A stretch of DNA of 64,000 nt from Paraglaciecola sp. MB-3u-78 (GCF_002835935.1 NZ_PJCF01000009.1:103571-167570); one strand, 5' to 3'; positions 29,073 to 38,056 are shown, numbered from the stretch's first letter. The notes: generated from the letters alone by a model not told the origin. Program-made: numbers and translations.

Positions 29073-29708
29073 ATGCACATTTTGAATTTTGAAGCTTTTC
29101 TTGTGGCGATTACGCTGTTAACCATTACCCCTGGAATTGATACTGTGCTGGTGATTAAGAATACCAGCCGTTCGGGTGGTTTGGATGGTGTAGTGACCAG
29201 CCTTGGCATTTGCCTTGGACTTTTTATACATGCGACGTTTTCCGCTGTGGGGATCTCAGCAATATTACTGCAATCGGCAGAACTCTTTCTAGCAATGAAA
29301 TGGATAGGCGCCGCGTATCTAATTTGGCTAGGCATTGGAGCGTTGAAAGCCGCCATCAACGGTCACTCCGGGATAGCGATTAATGATTCTGTTTTCAGGT
29401 CTGTTAGCATTCGTCGGTCTTTGAAGGAGGGCTTTCTGTCAAACGTGCTAAATCCGAAGACGGCGGTTTTTTATCTAGCGTTTTTACCGCAATTTATTGA
29501 CCCTCAGTACTCCCCATTTCTGCAAGCAATGACCATGGCCGGAATACATTTTATTATTGCTATGATTTGGCAATGTGGGCTTGCCGGAGCTGTTAGCTCA
29601 GCTAAACGTTTTTTTGCCAGCAGTTTGGCCTTGAGATGGATGGACGGAATAACAGGTAGTGTATTAGTATTCCTTGGGTCAAAACTAATCCTTGATGACC
29701 AGAATTAA
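29073..29708 (+). CDS. LysE/RhtB family amino-acid exporter
   Basis: About 211 residues with six predicted membrane helices. The family signature TPGIDTVLVIKNTSRSGG is near the N terminus, followed by GLDGVVTSLGICLGL, AMKWIGAAYLIWLGIGALKA and a second half beginning EGFLSNVLNPKTAVFYLAFL, the other conserved block. RhtB-type proteins export homoserine, threonine or similar amino acids. An upstream in-frame start at 29004 would add 23 residues without homology, so the ATG at 29073 is preferred. It is monocistronic. Confidence 0.88.
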   Translation: MHILNFEAFLVAITLLTITPGIDTVLVIKNTSRSGGLDGVVTSLGICLGLFIHATFSAVGISAILLQSAELFLAMKWIGAAYLIWLGIGALKAAINGHSGIAINDSVFRSVSIRRSLKEGFLSNVLNPKTAVFYLAFLPQFIDPQYSPFLQAMTMAGIHFIIAMIWQCGLAGAVSSAKRFFASSLALRWMDGITGSVLVFLGSKLILDDQN

Positions 29709-29762
29709 GACCTTAGTTAAAATGACGAGTTAGCAGGGTATACCGATAAGCGCAGCCTTTGC

Positions 29763-29915
29763 TTTTCTCTGTGATCTATGTGCGCGGCACCCGGTGTTCT
29801 CGGTGGTTCAAATATCTTGTTCTTTGGCCTTTCGGTAGATTTCAACTACAAAAATTTTCACCACAGAGAACAAAGAGCGTCGGGCGCCGAGCGCTGCGCT
29901 ACACAGAGGAAAGAA
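29763..29915. repeat. MITE-like imperfect inverted repeat element
   Basis: The left part (from 29763) reads TTTTCTCTGTG, a GCGC-rich stretch, then TTCTCGGTGGTTCAAA. The right part in inverse orientation reads TTTCCTCTGTG, a GCGC-rich stretch, then TTCTCTGTGGTGAAAA. The arms are about 55 bases each and the similarity is imperfect but continuous. There is no gene inside. It lies between the exporter gene and the group II intron. Confidence 0.45.
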
Positions 29916-29931
29916 ATTAAGAATTAGTATT

Positions 29932-29955
29932 AATTGCTTAGGCGGCTTTGATATT
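29932..29955. repeat. Partial copy of the tRNA-operon terminator
   Basis: These 24 bases match 32077-32100 (terminator half and the bases next to the tRNA-Glu gene) at 23 positions. They sit just beyond the 3' end of the group II intron in the same orientation as the intact copy. Confidence 0.7.
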
Positions 29956-29969
29956 ATCTTTAAGGTAAT

Positions 29970-32063
29970 ATCGAGTAGGGTGAGGCTTATGCCTCATCCC
30001 TCTCACAGAACCGTACGTACGGGCCTCGTATACGGCTCATGCGTACTATAAAACCACCAAGGGTGATAACAAGTTAGTCATAGAATACCCTATCAATGTG
30101 ATAAAGCCCTATTTCATCGAACCAGCTATTCTTCATGGCAATAGTCGCCATTGGACAATTCGCATTGCGCCATGACGCCATTTTTATGAAGACACACTTT
30201 CCTTTGAAGCCAAGTTGCCTTAGTCGTCTATGAAGACGAGCTGGGCGTTTCCACAACTTCAATTGAATAGCGCGCATGCGTCTTCTTATCCATTTCATCA
30301 AGCTCACAAACTCTCGCTTGCAATTGGCTATCTTAAAATAATGTGCGAACCCTCTTAGCACAGGGGTTAACCGTTTAATGATATCTATCAGCGGTTTCCC
30401 TGTATTACGCTTAGTGAGCTGCTTCACTCGCTGCTTGAAGTTAACCAGTTTCTTAGGTTGAATTCGGGTATATTGTGTCCCAATTTCGACTCCGAGGAAC
30501 TTAACACCATCATCACTGTGCGTGATATGGGTTTTGGTCTTATTCACAACAAGTTGTAAATCATCCTCTAAAATAGTCGTGGCAATGTTCAAGGCATGCT
30601 CTGCGCCTACTCGGCTGATGCATAACACTAAAATATCATCCGCATAACGCACTATTCGGTGCCCTCTGCGTTTCATTTCTTGGTCGAATGCATCAAGGTA
30701 AATGTTCGATAACAACGGACTGATTACCCCGCCTTGCGGACTGCCTTTGATAGTCGGTATCACTTCGTTACCTTCCATCACACCACTGGATAAAAACTGT
30801 TGGATTAATTTCAGCACACTGCCATCTGTGACTTTGCACTTAACGCCTTTGAGTATTAACTCATGGGATAAACGGTCAAAGCACTTTGACAAGTCCATAT
30901 CCACGACCCAACGCCGACCATATTGCCTTATAAACAATGTGGCCTTGTTAATCGCATCATGGCAACTTCGCTTCGGGCGATATCCATAGCTAGATGGATG
31001 AAAATCCTTATCGAAGATGGGCTGCAATATCGTTAATAACGCTTGTTGGACGATGCGGTCTCGCACTGTCGGTATCCCAAGCAATCGCATACTGCCATCT
31101 TCTTTGGGTATTTCTACCCGACGTACAGGCTGCGCTTGGTAGGTTTTACCTTTCAGTTCGAGCAGTAAAATATGAAGATTGCTCTGCAAGTCAGCTGCAA
31201 AATCGCTTAGGCTCTGCCCATCTATTCCGGCCGCACCTTTCGCCCTTGCCACTTGTTTATAAGCCGCTTCTAATGCTTGCGCATGTAACAATCGACCATA
31301 AAGACTGTAGAACATTTCCACCCTCACCTTTAACTTGTGGTCGTTGTCTTGGCTTTATCATCATTGTGGCTGACAACTTCACTTGTTTCTCAAACGTGCT
31401 AGCCCCTTAATCGGGGCAATCTACTTGAGCGTTAACAAGCTAATCCAATACTCGGCTCTTCACCACAGTCCACTTATTCCTAAGCAACCATTAGCAAGAT
31501 GTCTGTGCCCGTCGGCACACTTATGAGTCCACAACACTTCAAAAAAAAAGAACAACAGACACTTATAGTACACTTCCCCCCTTCGCAACAGACAACACCT
31601 TTTGAGTATTGCCTGCTCTGTTGAACACACTGCCAACAGTCGGTCTGGTTTTATCCTCCACACCATTACTGGCTTTCACAGGCCTGACCTTACTCACTAC
31701 TACGGGTTCATCTGCCACCTCCCACCAATCTGTACCTTGAATCACTTCTTGGATACAAACTTCCAGTTACACTGGAAATGATGTCAGGCTTCCCCAGTTA
31801 CTGCACTGGCTCCCTATTAGCTATTCCACCCTCAAACACGTAATGGGTCTGATTGAGTATTGGGCGTTGCGCTATTTTGCACGCTTACCCACCCACCACG
31901 CCGAAACAGGTTCGCTTACGCTGTGTATCGCTAACTTCCTATGGCTTCCTTCACACCCCACCGTTAGCCAGTGACGCACTTACCATTCGGATTATCTTCC
32001 CCTCAATCGGGGTGATTCAGGTTTCTTTCAACCTGACGGGTTTGCCAGCTTCGCTGGGCAAAC
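29970..32063 (-). mobile_element. Group II intron (class C-like) behind a tRNA-operon terminator
   Basis: About 2094 bp on the minus strand. The 5' end is placed at 32063 (GTTTGCCCAGCG...), directly after the T run of a perfect terminator hairpin. The 3' end is placed near 29970, after a domain V-like hairpin (minus strand around 30000-30040, GAGCCGTATACGAGG paired with the CGTACGGTTC segment) and a domain VI-like hairpin (TGAGGC ATAA GCCTCA). The reverse transcriptase lies inside. Insertion behind terminator hairpins and a reverse transcriptase without an endonuclease domain are marks of group IIC introns. The exact ends are inferred. Confidence 0.8.
30074..31327 (-). CDS. ltrA: Group II intron reverse transcriptase/maturase
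   Basis: A 417-residue intron-encoded protein. Reverse-transcriptase blocks in order are EIPKEDGSMRLLGIPTVRDR, SYGYRPKRSCHDAI, WVVDMDLSKCFD (first catalytic Asp), KGSPQGGVISPLLSNIYL, and RYADDILVLC with the YADD active site. The maturase domain follows, with LTPVLRGFAHYFK and WIRRRMRAIQLKLWKRP. No HNH endonuclease domain follows, as expected for group IIC. All RT motifs are present and the frame is intact. GTG at 31327 or ATG at 31315 (with GAGGGTGG before it) could be the start. Confidence 0.93.
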   Translation of the reverse strand: MRVEMFYSLYGRLLHAQALEAAYKQVARAKGAAGIDGQSLSDFAADLQSNLHILLLELKGKTYQAQPVRRVEIPKEDGSMRLLGIPTVRDRIVQQALLTILQPIFDKDFHPSSYGYRPKRSCHDAINKATLFIRQYGRRWVVDMDLSKCFDRLSHELILKGVKCKVTDGSVLKLIQQFLSSGVMEGNEVIPTIKGSPQGGVISPLLSNIYLDAFDQEMKRRGHRIVRYADDILVLCISRVGAEHALNIATTILEDDLQLVVNKTKTHITHSDDGVKFLGVEIGTQYTRIQPKKLVNFKQRVKQLTKRNTGKPLIDIIKRLTPVLRGFAHYFKIANCKREFVSLMKWIRRRMRAIQLKLWKRPARLHRRLRQLGFKGKCVFIKMASWRNANCPMATIAMKNSWFDEIGLYHIDRVFYD

Positions 32064-32094
32064 AAAAAAGCCGCTTAATTGCTTAAGCGGCTTT
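32064..32094 (-). terminator. Terminator of the tRNA-Ala/Glu/Glu operon (intron target)
   Basis: On the minus strand a perfect 12-bp stem AAAGCCGCTTAA/TTAAGCGGCTTT with a four-base loop is followed by six T (32069-32064). It lies seven bases after the CCA end of a tRNA-Glu gene. The group II intron begins right after the T run. Confidence 0.93.
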
Positions 32095-32100
32095 GATATT

Positions 32101-32176
32101 TGGCGTCCCCAAGGGGATTCGAACCCCTGTTACCGCCGTGAAAGGGCGGTGTCCTAGGCCTCTAGACGATGGGGAC
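32101..32176 (-). tRNA. tRNA-Glu (anticodon TTC), distal copy
   Basis: A 76-base gene with encoded CCA. Acceptor stem GTCCCCA/TGGGGAC, anticodon loop CTTTCAC (TTC) within CGCCC/GGCG, and T arm with GTTCGAATC. It is identical in sequence to the copy at 32364. It is the last gene of a three-tRNA operon transcribed away from gltX. Confidence 0.96.
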
Positions 32177-32296
32177 AAAAACTTCGTTCATCGAAACACG
32201 TTTCGATAAGTTTTTGTATGGCAAAATGAGCCTGCGAATCGCGCGACCTAACTTTTGCTGCACTACAAAAACGAAACTTCTATCAAACATTTTATT

Positions 32297-32326
32297 AACT
32301 GGCCTAGGCGGTAGTTAATAATCCTT
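32297..32326 (-). ncRNA. Conserved hairpin in the tRNA spacer (copy between the Glu genes)
   Basis: On the minus strand, TTAACT, the inner sequence ACCGCCTAGGCC and AGTTAA form a hairpin. The inner part is identical to the copy near 32652, while both stem strands differ and still pair. This covariation suggests a processed or structured spacer RNA rather than chance. Confidence 0.4.
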
Positions 32327-32363
32327 GTTTTCAAACTTAAGTTAAATCATTTAACTTAATATA

Positions 32364-32439
32364 TGGCGTCCCCAAGGGGATTCGAACCCCTGTTACCGCC
32401 GTGAAAGGGCGGTGTCCTAGGCCTCTAGACGATGGGGAC
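32364..32439 (-). tRNA. tRNA-Glu (anticodon TTC), proximal copy
   Basis: A 76-base gene with CCA, identical to the copy at 32101. It is separated from the tRNA-Ala gene by 248 bases. Confidence 0.96.
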
Positions 32440-32651
32440 AAAAATCTGCTTCAAAAACATGTTTTTGAGATTTTTGTTAGGAGAAGTGAGCCTGCGAACT
32501 GAGCGACTTTATTCTTCTAACTAATCCAACAACGCGTTTTCAAAACATTTTATAAATATAAGTAAAACTGCGAACAGAACGACCTTATTGGTATTCTTTC
32601 GTAACTACTACATTTACAAAAACAAAATTCTTATCTTGTCTAATCTTTTTA

Positions 32652-32680
32652 TCTACTGGCCTAGGCGGTAGTAGACATCC
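32652..32680 (-). ncRNA. Conserved hairpin in the tRNA spacer (copy after tRNA-Ala)
   Basis: On the minus strand, TCTACT, ACCGCCTAGGCC and AGTAGA form a hairpin just behind the tRNA-Ala 3' end. The core is the same as at 32297 with a compensated stem. It has no T run, so it is more likely a processing signal than a terminator. Confidence 0.4.
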
Positions 32681-32687
32681 TTGATAT

Positions 32688-32763
32688 TGGTGGAGCCAGG
32701 CGGGATCGAACCGCCGACCTCTTGCGTGCCACGCAAGCGCTCTCCCAGCTGAGCTATGGCCCC
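32688..32763 (-). tRNA. tRNA-Ala (anticodon GGC)
   Basis: A 76-base gene with CCA. Acceptor stem GGGGCCA/TGGCTCC, anticodon stem-loop CTTGCGTGGCACGCAAG with anticodon GGC, and T loop GTTCGATCC. It is the first tRNA of the operon, about 100 bases after the gltX stop on the same strand. Confidence 0.96.
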
Positions 32764-32865
32764 AAACTTATCAACTAAGCTTTCGCTTTTTCCTAATAAG
32801 TAGGCGTCGTTCCGTGACAGCGGGGCGCATTCTAGGCATCTGCCCTTTTTATGTCAATGCTTTTT

Positions 32866-34275
32866 TCAGGAATTTTCTCTGTTTGCTATATATTCCAGCG
32901 CTTTGTTTATACGTTGCTCAATTTGTGCCGGTTTAAGTAAATTTAAGGTTAAATCTAATGAAGGTGAATTACCTGCTCCTGTGACTGCAACGCGTAATGG
33001 CATACCCACTTTACCCATACCCACGTCCAATTCTTCAGCGGTTTGGTTAATCGCGTTATGAATCGACTCGGTATTCCACTCAGTCAAAGCTGACAATTTA
33101 CTTTGCACTAGCAATAAAGCTTCTTTGGCCACCGGACGTAAGTGTTTTTTAGCCGCCTTTTCGTCAAGGGCTTCATATTCATGATAAAAATAGCCACTGA
33201 TTTGAGCTAACTCTTTTAAGGTCTTCACCCGATCAGCCTGAACGGTAATCACGTCTTCTAATGCAGGGCCTTGGGTTATATCAATACCTTGTTGAGCAAA
33301 ATGCCATTTTGCATATTCAGCCACCTCTTTGGCAGGCAAAGTTTTCATATAATGTTGGTTTAACCAAATAAGTTTATCTGTATTAAACGCAGAAGCAGAC
33401 TGACCAATGGCATCTAAAGAAAATAACTCAATCATTTCTTCTAATGAGAAAATTTCCTGATCGCCATGGGACCAACCAAGGCGCACCAAATAATTTAACA
33501 ATGCTTGTGGTAGATACCCTTCATCTCTAAATTCCATCACACCGACTGCATTAGTACGTTTTGATAACTTTTTACCGTCGTCACCTAAAATCATAGATAC
33601 ATGGGCATACTCTGGAATAGGCGCGCCTAAAGCCTTTAATATATTAATTTGACGTGGGGTATTGTTGATATGGTCTTCGCCTCGAACCACATGACTAATG
33701 CCCATATCCCAATCATCTACCACCACACAAAAATTGTAGGTAGGTGCACCGTCAGTGCGACGGATAATCAAGTCATCTAATTCACTGTTAGCAATTTCGA
33801 TATCACCGCGAATATGATCTTTTATGACCACACTGCCTTCTTGTGGCGTTTTAAAACGAATCGCAAAAGGTTTATCTTGAGGATGGTCAGTACGTTCGCG
33901 CCAAGTGCCAGGATAACGAGGCTTTTCGCCCTTAGCCATTTGTTGTTCGCGAATGGCATCCAATTCAGCAGATGGCATAAAACACTTATACGCTTTACCC
34001 TCGGCTAACAATTGGTCAATCAGTTGATTGTAACGATCAAAACGCTGGGTCTGATAAAACGGACCTTCATCCCAGTTTAAACCTAACCACTGCATACCTT
34101 CGAGAATTGCATCGATAGCCGCTTGGGTGGAACGTTCAATATCAGTATCTTCAATACGTAATACAAATTTACCGCCCTTACTTTTGGCATACAACCAAGA
34201 ATAAAGCGCGGTACGTGCACCACCAACGTGAAGATAGCCTGTCGGGCTAGGGGCGAATCGAGTTACTACTGTCAT
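32866..34275 (-). CDS. gltX: Glutamyl-tRNA synthetase
   Basis: A 469-residue class I synthetase that charges tRNA-Glu. The ATP-binding HIGH-type motif is in [28 protein letters not shown] binds glutamate, [16 protein letters not shown] is conserved, and the second signature is GKKLSKR. The C-terminal anticodon-binding domain ends with the usual LTLLKP-type helices ([16 protein letters not shown]). Length is the family norm. The gene lies between tRNA genes, including two for its own substrate tRNA-Glu, which recalls the alaWX-gltX-valU layout of enterobacteria. Confidence 0.96.
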   Translation of the reverse strand: MTVVTRFAPSPTGYLHVGGARTALYSWLYAKSKGGKFVLRIEDTDIERSTQAAIDAILEGMQWLGLNWDEGPFYQTQRFDRYNQLIDQLLAEGKAYKCFMPSAELDAIREQQMAKGEKPRYPGTWRERTDHPQDKPFAIRFKTPQEGSVVIKDHIRGDIEIANSELDDLIIRRTDGAPTYNFCVVVDDWDMGISHVVRGEDHINNTPRQINILKALGAPIPEYAHVSMILGDDGKKLSKRTNAVGVMEFRDEGYLPQALLNYLVRLGWSHGDQEIFSLEEMIELFSLDAIGQSASAFNTDKLIWLNQHYMKTLPAKEVAEYAKWHFAQQGIDITQGPALEDVITVQADRVKTLKELAQISGYFYHEYEALDEKAAKKHLRPVAKEALLLVQSKLSALTEWNTESIHNAINQTAEELDVGMGKVGMPLRVAVTGAGNSPSLDLTLNLLKPAQIEQRINKALEYIANRENS

Positions 34276-34606
34276 TAAATTAAAACCTATTCAAAAAATT
34301 GGCAGTATTTTAACAGCCAATGCAGTGAATTTATATCTACAAACAAGCTTTATTGCCCAAAGTGTTTTTTATCTAAACGGAGCACTCGCATTACACATGA
34401 ATGAGCCGTTTTGATGGACAAACCTAGCCCCTTTTTTCACTGCGTTGATACAAAATATTTGTTCGCAACCATTTTTATGGACTTGCTTAGTAACTCTAAT
34501 TTGAAATTTTGGTTACTGCTGTAGAGCACTAATGTTCAATTAATCTACACCTAAGGCCTAAAGCGAACAGTTTTCAACCATAAAAACATTAATTTTCATT
34601 TAGGTG
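34276..34606. other. Intergenic region between divergent gltX and the tRNA-Val operon
   Basis: About 330 AT-rich bases with no gene. It should contain the gltX promoter on the minus strand. No regulatory RNA or binding site was recognised. Confidence 0.5.
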
Positions 34607-34634
34607 TTGACAGTTAAAAGCCCACACCTATAAT
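34607..34634 (+). promoter_or_regulatory. Sigma70 promoter of the tRNA-Val operon
   Basis: TTGACA at 34607-34612 and TATAAT at 34629-34634, both perfect consensus and 16 bases apart. A GC-rich discriminator (AGCGCTCC) follows, as expected for a stringently controlled stable-RNA promoter. Confidence 0.85.
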
Positions 34635-34677
34635 AGCGCTCCACTTACCGGCACAGTCTAGTAAGTAGCAATATTTT

Positions 34678-34770
34678 GGTCGCTTAGCTCAGTTAAATAA
34701 AGAGAAAGCATCGCCGCCTTTTTATGATGAAGGCGAAGATAACGGGTTAAACCCCAGAGGCTCAAAGGTA
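34678..34770 (+). pseudogene. Decayed tRNA-Val copy
   Basis: The first 17 bases (GGTCGCTTAGCTCAGTT) are identical to the two intact tRNA-Val genes, and the preceding bases (ATTTT) also match. After that the sequence departs: an insertion in the D arm, an extended anticodon-like hairpin (CGCCGCCTT/AAGGCGA), a T-arm-like ACGGGTTAAACCCC, and a 3' part that no longer pairs with the acceptor. There is no CCA. It is the first unit after the promoter. Confidence 0.6.
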
Positions 34771-34782
34771 GTAATAAATTTT

Positions 34783-34858
34783 GGTCGCTTAGCTCAGTTG
34801 GGAGAGCATCGCCCTTACAAGGCGAGGGTCACTGGTTCAAGCCCAGTAGCGACCACCA
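34783..34858 (+). tRNA. tRNA-Val (anticodon TAC), copy 1
   Basis: A 76-base gene with CCA. Acceptor GGTCGCT/AGCGACC, anticodon loop CTTACAA in CGCCC/GGCG, and T loop GTTCAAG. Identical to copy 2. Confidence 0.96.
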
Positions 34859-34908
34859 CATTTTTAGTTTTTTAAGAGATAATTTCTTAAAAACACATCA
34901 CAGTTTAC

Positions 34909-34984
34909 GGTCGCTTAGCTCAGTTGGGAGAGCATCGCCCTTACAAGGCGAGGGTCACTGGTTCAAGCCCAGTAGCGACCACCA
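34909..34984 (+). tRNA. tRNA-Val (anticodon TAC), copy 2
   Basis: A 76-base gene with CCA, identical to copy 1, 50 bases downstream in the same operon. Confidence 0.96.
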
Positions 34985-35349
34985 CATTTTATCTTCATGA
35001 TTTATATACACTTTATCCATTTACTTCCTAATGCTATTCGAGCGAATTAGGGTGATTAAGAAGAATTGCGCTGCAAGCCACTCTACGACATTCTTTGCCA
35101 AAATAAATCATAATCAAAGCCATAGATATCTTTTACCTTATGTACCGGCCCAGAAGACGCTGTGAACGTTCTGTCACGTCTCAGTTATTCCTAAAGTTTT
35201 TTAATCTCTTCGTTATACAGCAAAGGCAGAACGCCAGAAATGCTCTATCGCTGAATAGCAATTATCAAAAATACTCATTGGGGTGAATTTGAGTAGGATT
35301 TTGTTATAATGCAAGTCGCTATAACATCAATAGATTTATCAACTTCCTA
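34985..35349 (+). other. Intergenic region after the tRNA-Val genes
   Basis: About 365 bases with no gene I can support. A hairpin around 35030-35053 (CCTAAT ... ATTAGG) may help end the tRNA transcript but lacks a T run. TATAAT at 35305-35310 lies 40 bases before the next start codon and may be its -10 box. Confidence 0.45.
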
Positions 35350-35607
35350 ATGAACTTAAGCTATGACAATATTTTCGATGCAGTGTCAGAATCACCTGAA
35401 CAAGCTTTGCTTGATAAAAAGTGTTCAGACCTAATGATAGAAATTCATGGGATGTTGGATTTGAAAAATGCACCGATTAAAACAATTGTTCAAGCATTGG
35501 GGTTAACTCCTGAACAAGCCAGAAAACTAGCAAAAGGTAAAACCGAAAAATTTAGCTTTTACGAACTTCAAACATTTGTAGAGCGTCTTTCTCCCTGTAT
35601 TAAATAG
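35350..35607 (+). CDS. Small XRE/HTH-family regulator
   Basis: An 85-residue protein. An N-terminal helix (EQALLDKKCSDLMIEIHGML) precedes a helix-turn-helix: KNAPIKTIVQALGLTPEQARKLAKGKTEKFSFYEL, the pattern of HigA2/HTH_37 antitoxin-like regulators. There is no toxin gene beside it, so it is an orphan. No convincing ribosome binding site is visible. Confidence 0.7.
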   Translation: MNLSYDNIFDAVSESPEQALLDKKCSDLMIEIHGMLDLKNAPIKTIVQALGLTPEQARKLAKGKTEKFSFYELQTFVERLSPCIK

Positions 35608-35730
35608 ACAGGGACAGTATATATAATGAGCTGTCTCACAACTTATCGGGTATACACATATTTCAATATTACTAACTGCTACTTTTATATAGTGGGATGG
35701 CGTGTGGGTAGATAGCTTAATGACTTGGCG

Positions 35731-36981
35731 TTACATAATTGACGCCTGCATACTTTCATATTTACGTTTTTCGGTGGCAATATAATCGATCCATTGGCTA
35801 GCGTGTTTGGCGCTTTTTTTATAATCTTTTGCCTTTTCACAGGCTTCTATAGCACTGTCAAATTTCTTCATATTAAAGCGCGTCATTCCCAATAATAACC
35901 AAGCTTCTCCGTTATGTTTGTCAGTTAACCCTTTATCAAATCCTAACAACAAAGACTTTTCTGCTTCTTTGTATTGAGCCAAACTAAAATGTAGATATGA
36001 TTTTCTTAGGTAGTTTTCGCCCTTGTCACTAAGCTCTGCGGCGAAAGCGAGTGCATCCAATGCATTATTTCGCTCACCAGCCAATTGCCATGCTTGGGAA
36101 AGCATTTCAAAATTTCTCTCAGTAGCGTCCAACGTCCCTGATCCCAGAGCCTCTTTCAATACTTTTGCAGCTTTATATGGCGTCTTTTGGGACATATACA
36201 AACTGGCCAAATTACTTATTTGTGATGCCTGTATTAACTTACCGTCTTCATAAAGTGCTTCCATCAGCACCATTTGTTTATCGAGTCTATCTAGTTGCCC
36301 ATATACCGATGCCAAATAGAGGATATAACTAGATTTTGGGTAGTACTTGATGATTTCTTCTAATACCTCTGGCATTTTATTCAAGGCATTAATTTCAAAA
36401 TACACCGCGTTGAGCAATAGCAGTAGGTTTTCATCTGGATCTTGTTGTTGTTCATAGGCTGCTTTTCGACCTTTCAGGGCCGCATCGATTGCGCCCTGCC
36501 AATCTTCCATCTTATAATTAGCTTGGGCCAGCAATGCGTAATCAAGTTGCTCAGGCACTTCAGTAATGGCTACTAGCTGCTCACAATACTCTTTTGATTT
36601 AGCATAATTTTCATTAACCATACTTAATTGTGAAAGGGTTTTTAAGGTCTGCTTATGTAAATTAATCGGCATGCCCCCAACAGAATCCAGTACTTTTGTA
36701 AATGAAACCAAGGCGCTGTCTTGATTGGAGTTACGGTAATGGATAGAGCCCATCAATGAATGTATCTGAGCCTTTTCATATTTAGACGCGCGTTTTTCGA
36801 GTAGTTGTGAGAGGTCCTCTAAGGCTTCTTCAAATTGCCCTTCTTCTACCAGTAAATTTGCACTCTCCATCTCTTTAAAAACCTGTAGACTAATGGCATA
36901 GGCCTTTTTATCTTTGCTATGCAGTTGTGTTTGGATGCTCAGTAGACCTGTTAGTACTAAAACAATGATTGGCCACTTCAT
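35731..36981 (-). CDS. TPR protein of the TonB operon
   Basis: A 416-residue exported protein: a signal peptide (WPIIVLVLTGLLSIQTQLHS), then tetratricopeptide repeats through to the C terminus, for example EEALEDLSQLLEKRASKYEK, AEKSLLLGFDKGLTDKHNGE and DSAIEACEKAKDYKKS. It is the last gene of a six-gene operon for TonB energy transduction and overlaps the tonB gene by four bases. Similar TPR proteins end the DUF3450/TtpC/ExbB/ExbD/TonB operons of Vibrio, Shewanella and relatives; they probably organise the complex in the periplasm, although no mechanism is proven. Confidence 0.82.
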   Translation of the reverse strand: MKWPIIVLVLTGLLSIQTQLHSKDKKAYAISLQVFKEMESANLLVEEGQFEEALEDLSQLLEKRASKYEKAQIHSLMGSIHYRNSNQDSALVSFTKVLDSVGGMPINLHKQTLKTLSQLSMVNENYAKSKEYCEQLVAITEVPEQLDYALLAQANYKMEDWQGAIDAALKGRKAAYEQQQDPDENLLLLLNAVYFEINALNKMPEVLEEIIKYYPKSSYILYLASVYGQLDRLDKQMVLMEALYEDGKLIQASQISNLASLYMSQKTPYKAAKVLKEALGSGTLDATERNFEMLSQAWQLAGERNNALDALAFAAELSDKGENYLRKSYLHFSLAQYKEAEKSLLLGFDKGLTDKHNGEAWLLLGMTRFNMKKFDSAIEACEKAKDYKKSAKHASQWIDYIATEKRKYESMQASIM

Positions 36982-37646
36982 TGGGAGTCCTGCCGATCTT
37001 CAAGCGTATATTCAAATCTGTTTCTCACGTTAGGCACCTCTATTGCCTCTGAATTAACAATTCTGGGTTTATACTTAAACCTTTTCGCAGCAGATATTGA
37101 AGTGCGTGCAAACACAATCAGACATTCCCCTGGTACTATCTCAACGTCTTTTGTTGCCCCAGTAGTTGATACCGTGAATTCCACCGTACACGTCCCCTCT
37201 GTATTGCTCATCGAAGCTTTAATCGGATACGCTGGGGCAACTTTTACAATAGGTAAATACTCGCCATCGCCAGTGCCAATCATGCCTCCAATATCTACAG
37301 TTATATTGGCATCCGCTGCAGGAATGGATACTTGCAAACCGACGTCGCTCATGTTTTGTTGGTTGTTTTGTGGTGTTGGTGGCGCCGGAGGGGCTGCTTG
37401 GGTCTGGGGACGTTGGGGTGTTGTTTTTTTTACTTGGGAGCTTTCATCGCGTTTTACCCGCACAAAATCTAAAAAGTTGGCTCTTGACCCTTGTACTAGT
37501 TCCTGTTGACTAAATTCAATTAAAATATGCATAAATAAAGTCAACAGTCCAGCAATTGCCAAGCCGGCAATCGTGGTGATAGCAAGGCGCAAATAAAAAT
37601 AATGATCGTTAAATTCCAAGCTATGAACTAGGTGTGAATTCTTCAT
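36978..37646 (-). CDS. tonB: TonB family protein
   Basis: A 222-residue protein with an N-terminal anchor helix at about residues 19-45 (LRLAITTIAGLAIAGLLTLF), a Pro/Gln-rich spacer at about 75-98, and a C-terminal TonB domain: LPIVKVAPAYPIKASMSNTE, then CTVEFTVSTTGATKDVEIV and AKRFKYKPRIVNSEAIEVP. It couples proton flow through ExbB-ExbD to outer-membrane receptors. Its spacer is short, like the TonB2 proteins of Vibrio. The ExbD gene ends two bases upstream. Confidence 0.88.
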   Translation of the reverse strand: MKNSHLVHSLEFNDHYFYLRLAITTIAGLAIAGLLTLFMHILIEFSQQELVQGSRANFLDFVRVKRDESSQVKKTTPQRPQTQAAPPAPPTPQNNQQNMSDVGLQVSIPAADANITVDIGGMIGTGDGEYLPIVKVAPAYPIKASMSNTEGTCTVEFTVSTTGATKDVEIVPGECLIVFARTSISAAKRFKYKPRIVNSEAIEVPNVRNRFEYTLEDRQDSQ

Positions 37647-37648
37647 TA

Positions 37649-38056
37649 TTAACTTCTGTCCGCCGCTAAAGCAATATCATAAACGCCTGCTTTACGGGAC
37701 GCATCCATCACTTTTATCAAGGTTTCGTTTCGTGACATTTTGTCTGCCTGAATAACCACCATGCCTTTTGGATTTTCTGCTTGTAATCGTTCGATATTAG
37801 GTCGCAACGCTCTAAAATCCACTTCTCGGCGGTTAATCCAAATCTTGTTATTAGCATCGATAGCAATCAATATGTTGGCTTTTTCCTGCACAACAGAGGT
37901 AGAGGCCTTGGGCGCATCCACTTCAATCCCAGATATTTTCACAAAGGTTGCGGTGACGATAAAGAAGATCAACATAATAAATACCACATCCAGCATGGGC
38001 GTAATATCTACGGTAGCGTCCTGATCCTGCGGCTGATGAAAAATAAACTTACGCAT
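37649..38056 (-). CDS. exbD: Biopolymer transport protein ExbD
   Basis: A 135-residue protein with one membrane helix (MLDVVFIMLIFFIVTATFVK) that carries the conserved Asp needed for proton passage, preceded by DVTPMLD-type sequence (VDITPMLDVV). The rest is the periplasmic domain. It overlaps the upstream exbB gene by eight bases. Confidence 0.92.
   Translation of the reverse strand: MRKFIFHQPQDQDATVDITPMLDVVFIMLIFFIVTATFVKISGIEVDAPKASTSVVQEKANILIAIDANNKIWINRREVDFRALRPNIERLQAENPKGMVVIQADKMSRNETLIKVMDASRKAGVYDIALAADRS

Noticed and set aside
31460..31745. Two short minus-strand frames 5' of the reverse transcriptase
   Set aside because: They lie in the structured RNA part of the group II intron and show no protein-like pattern.
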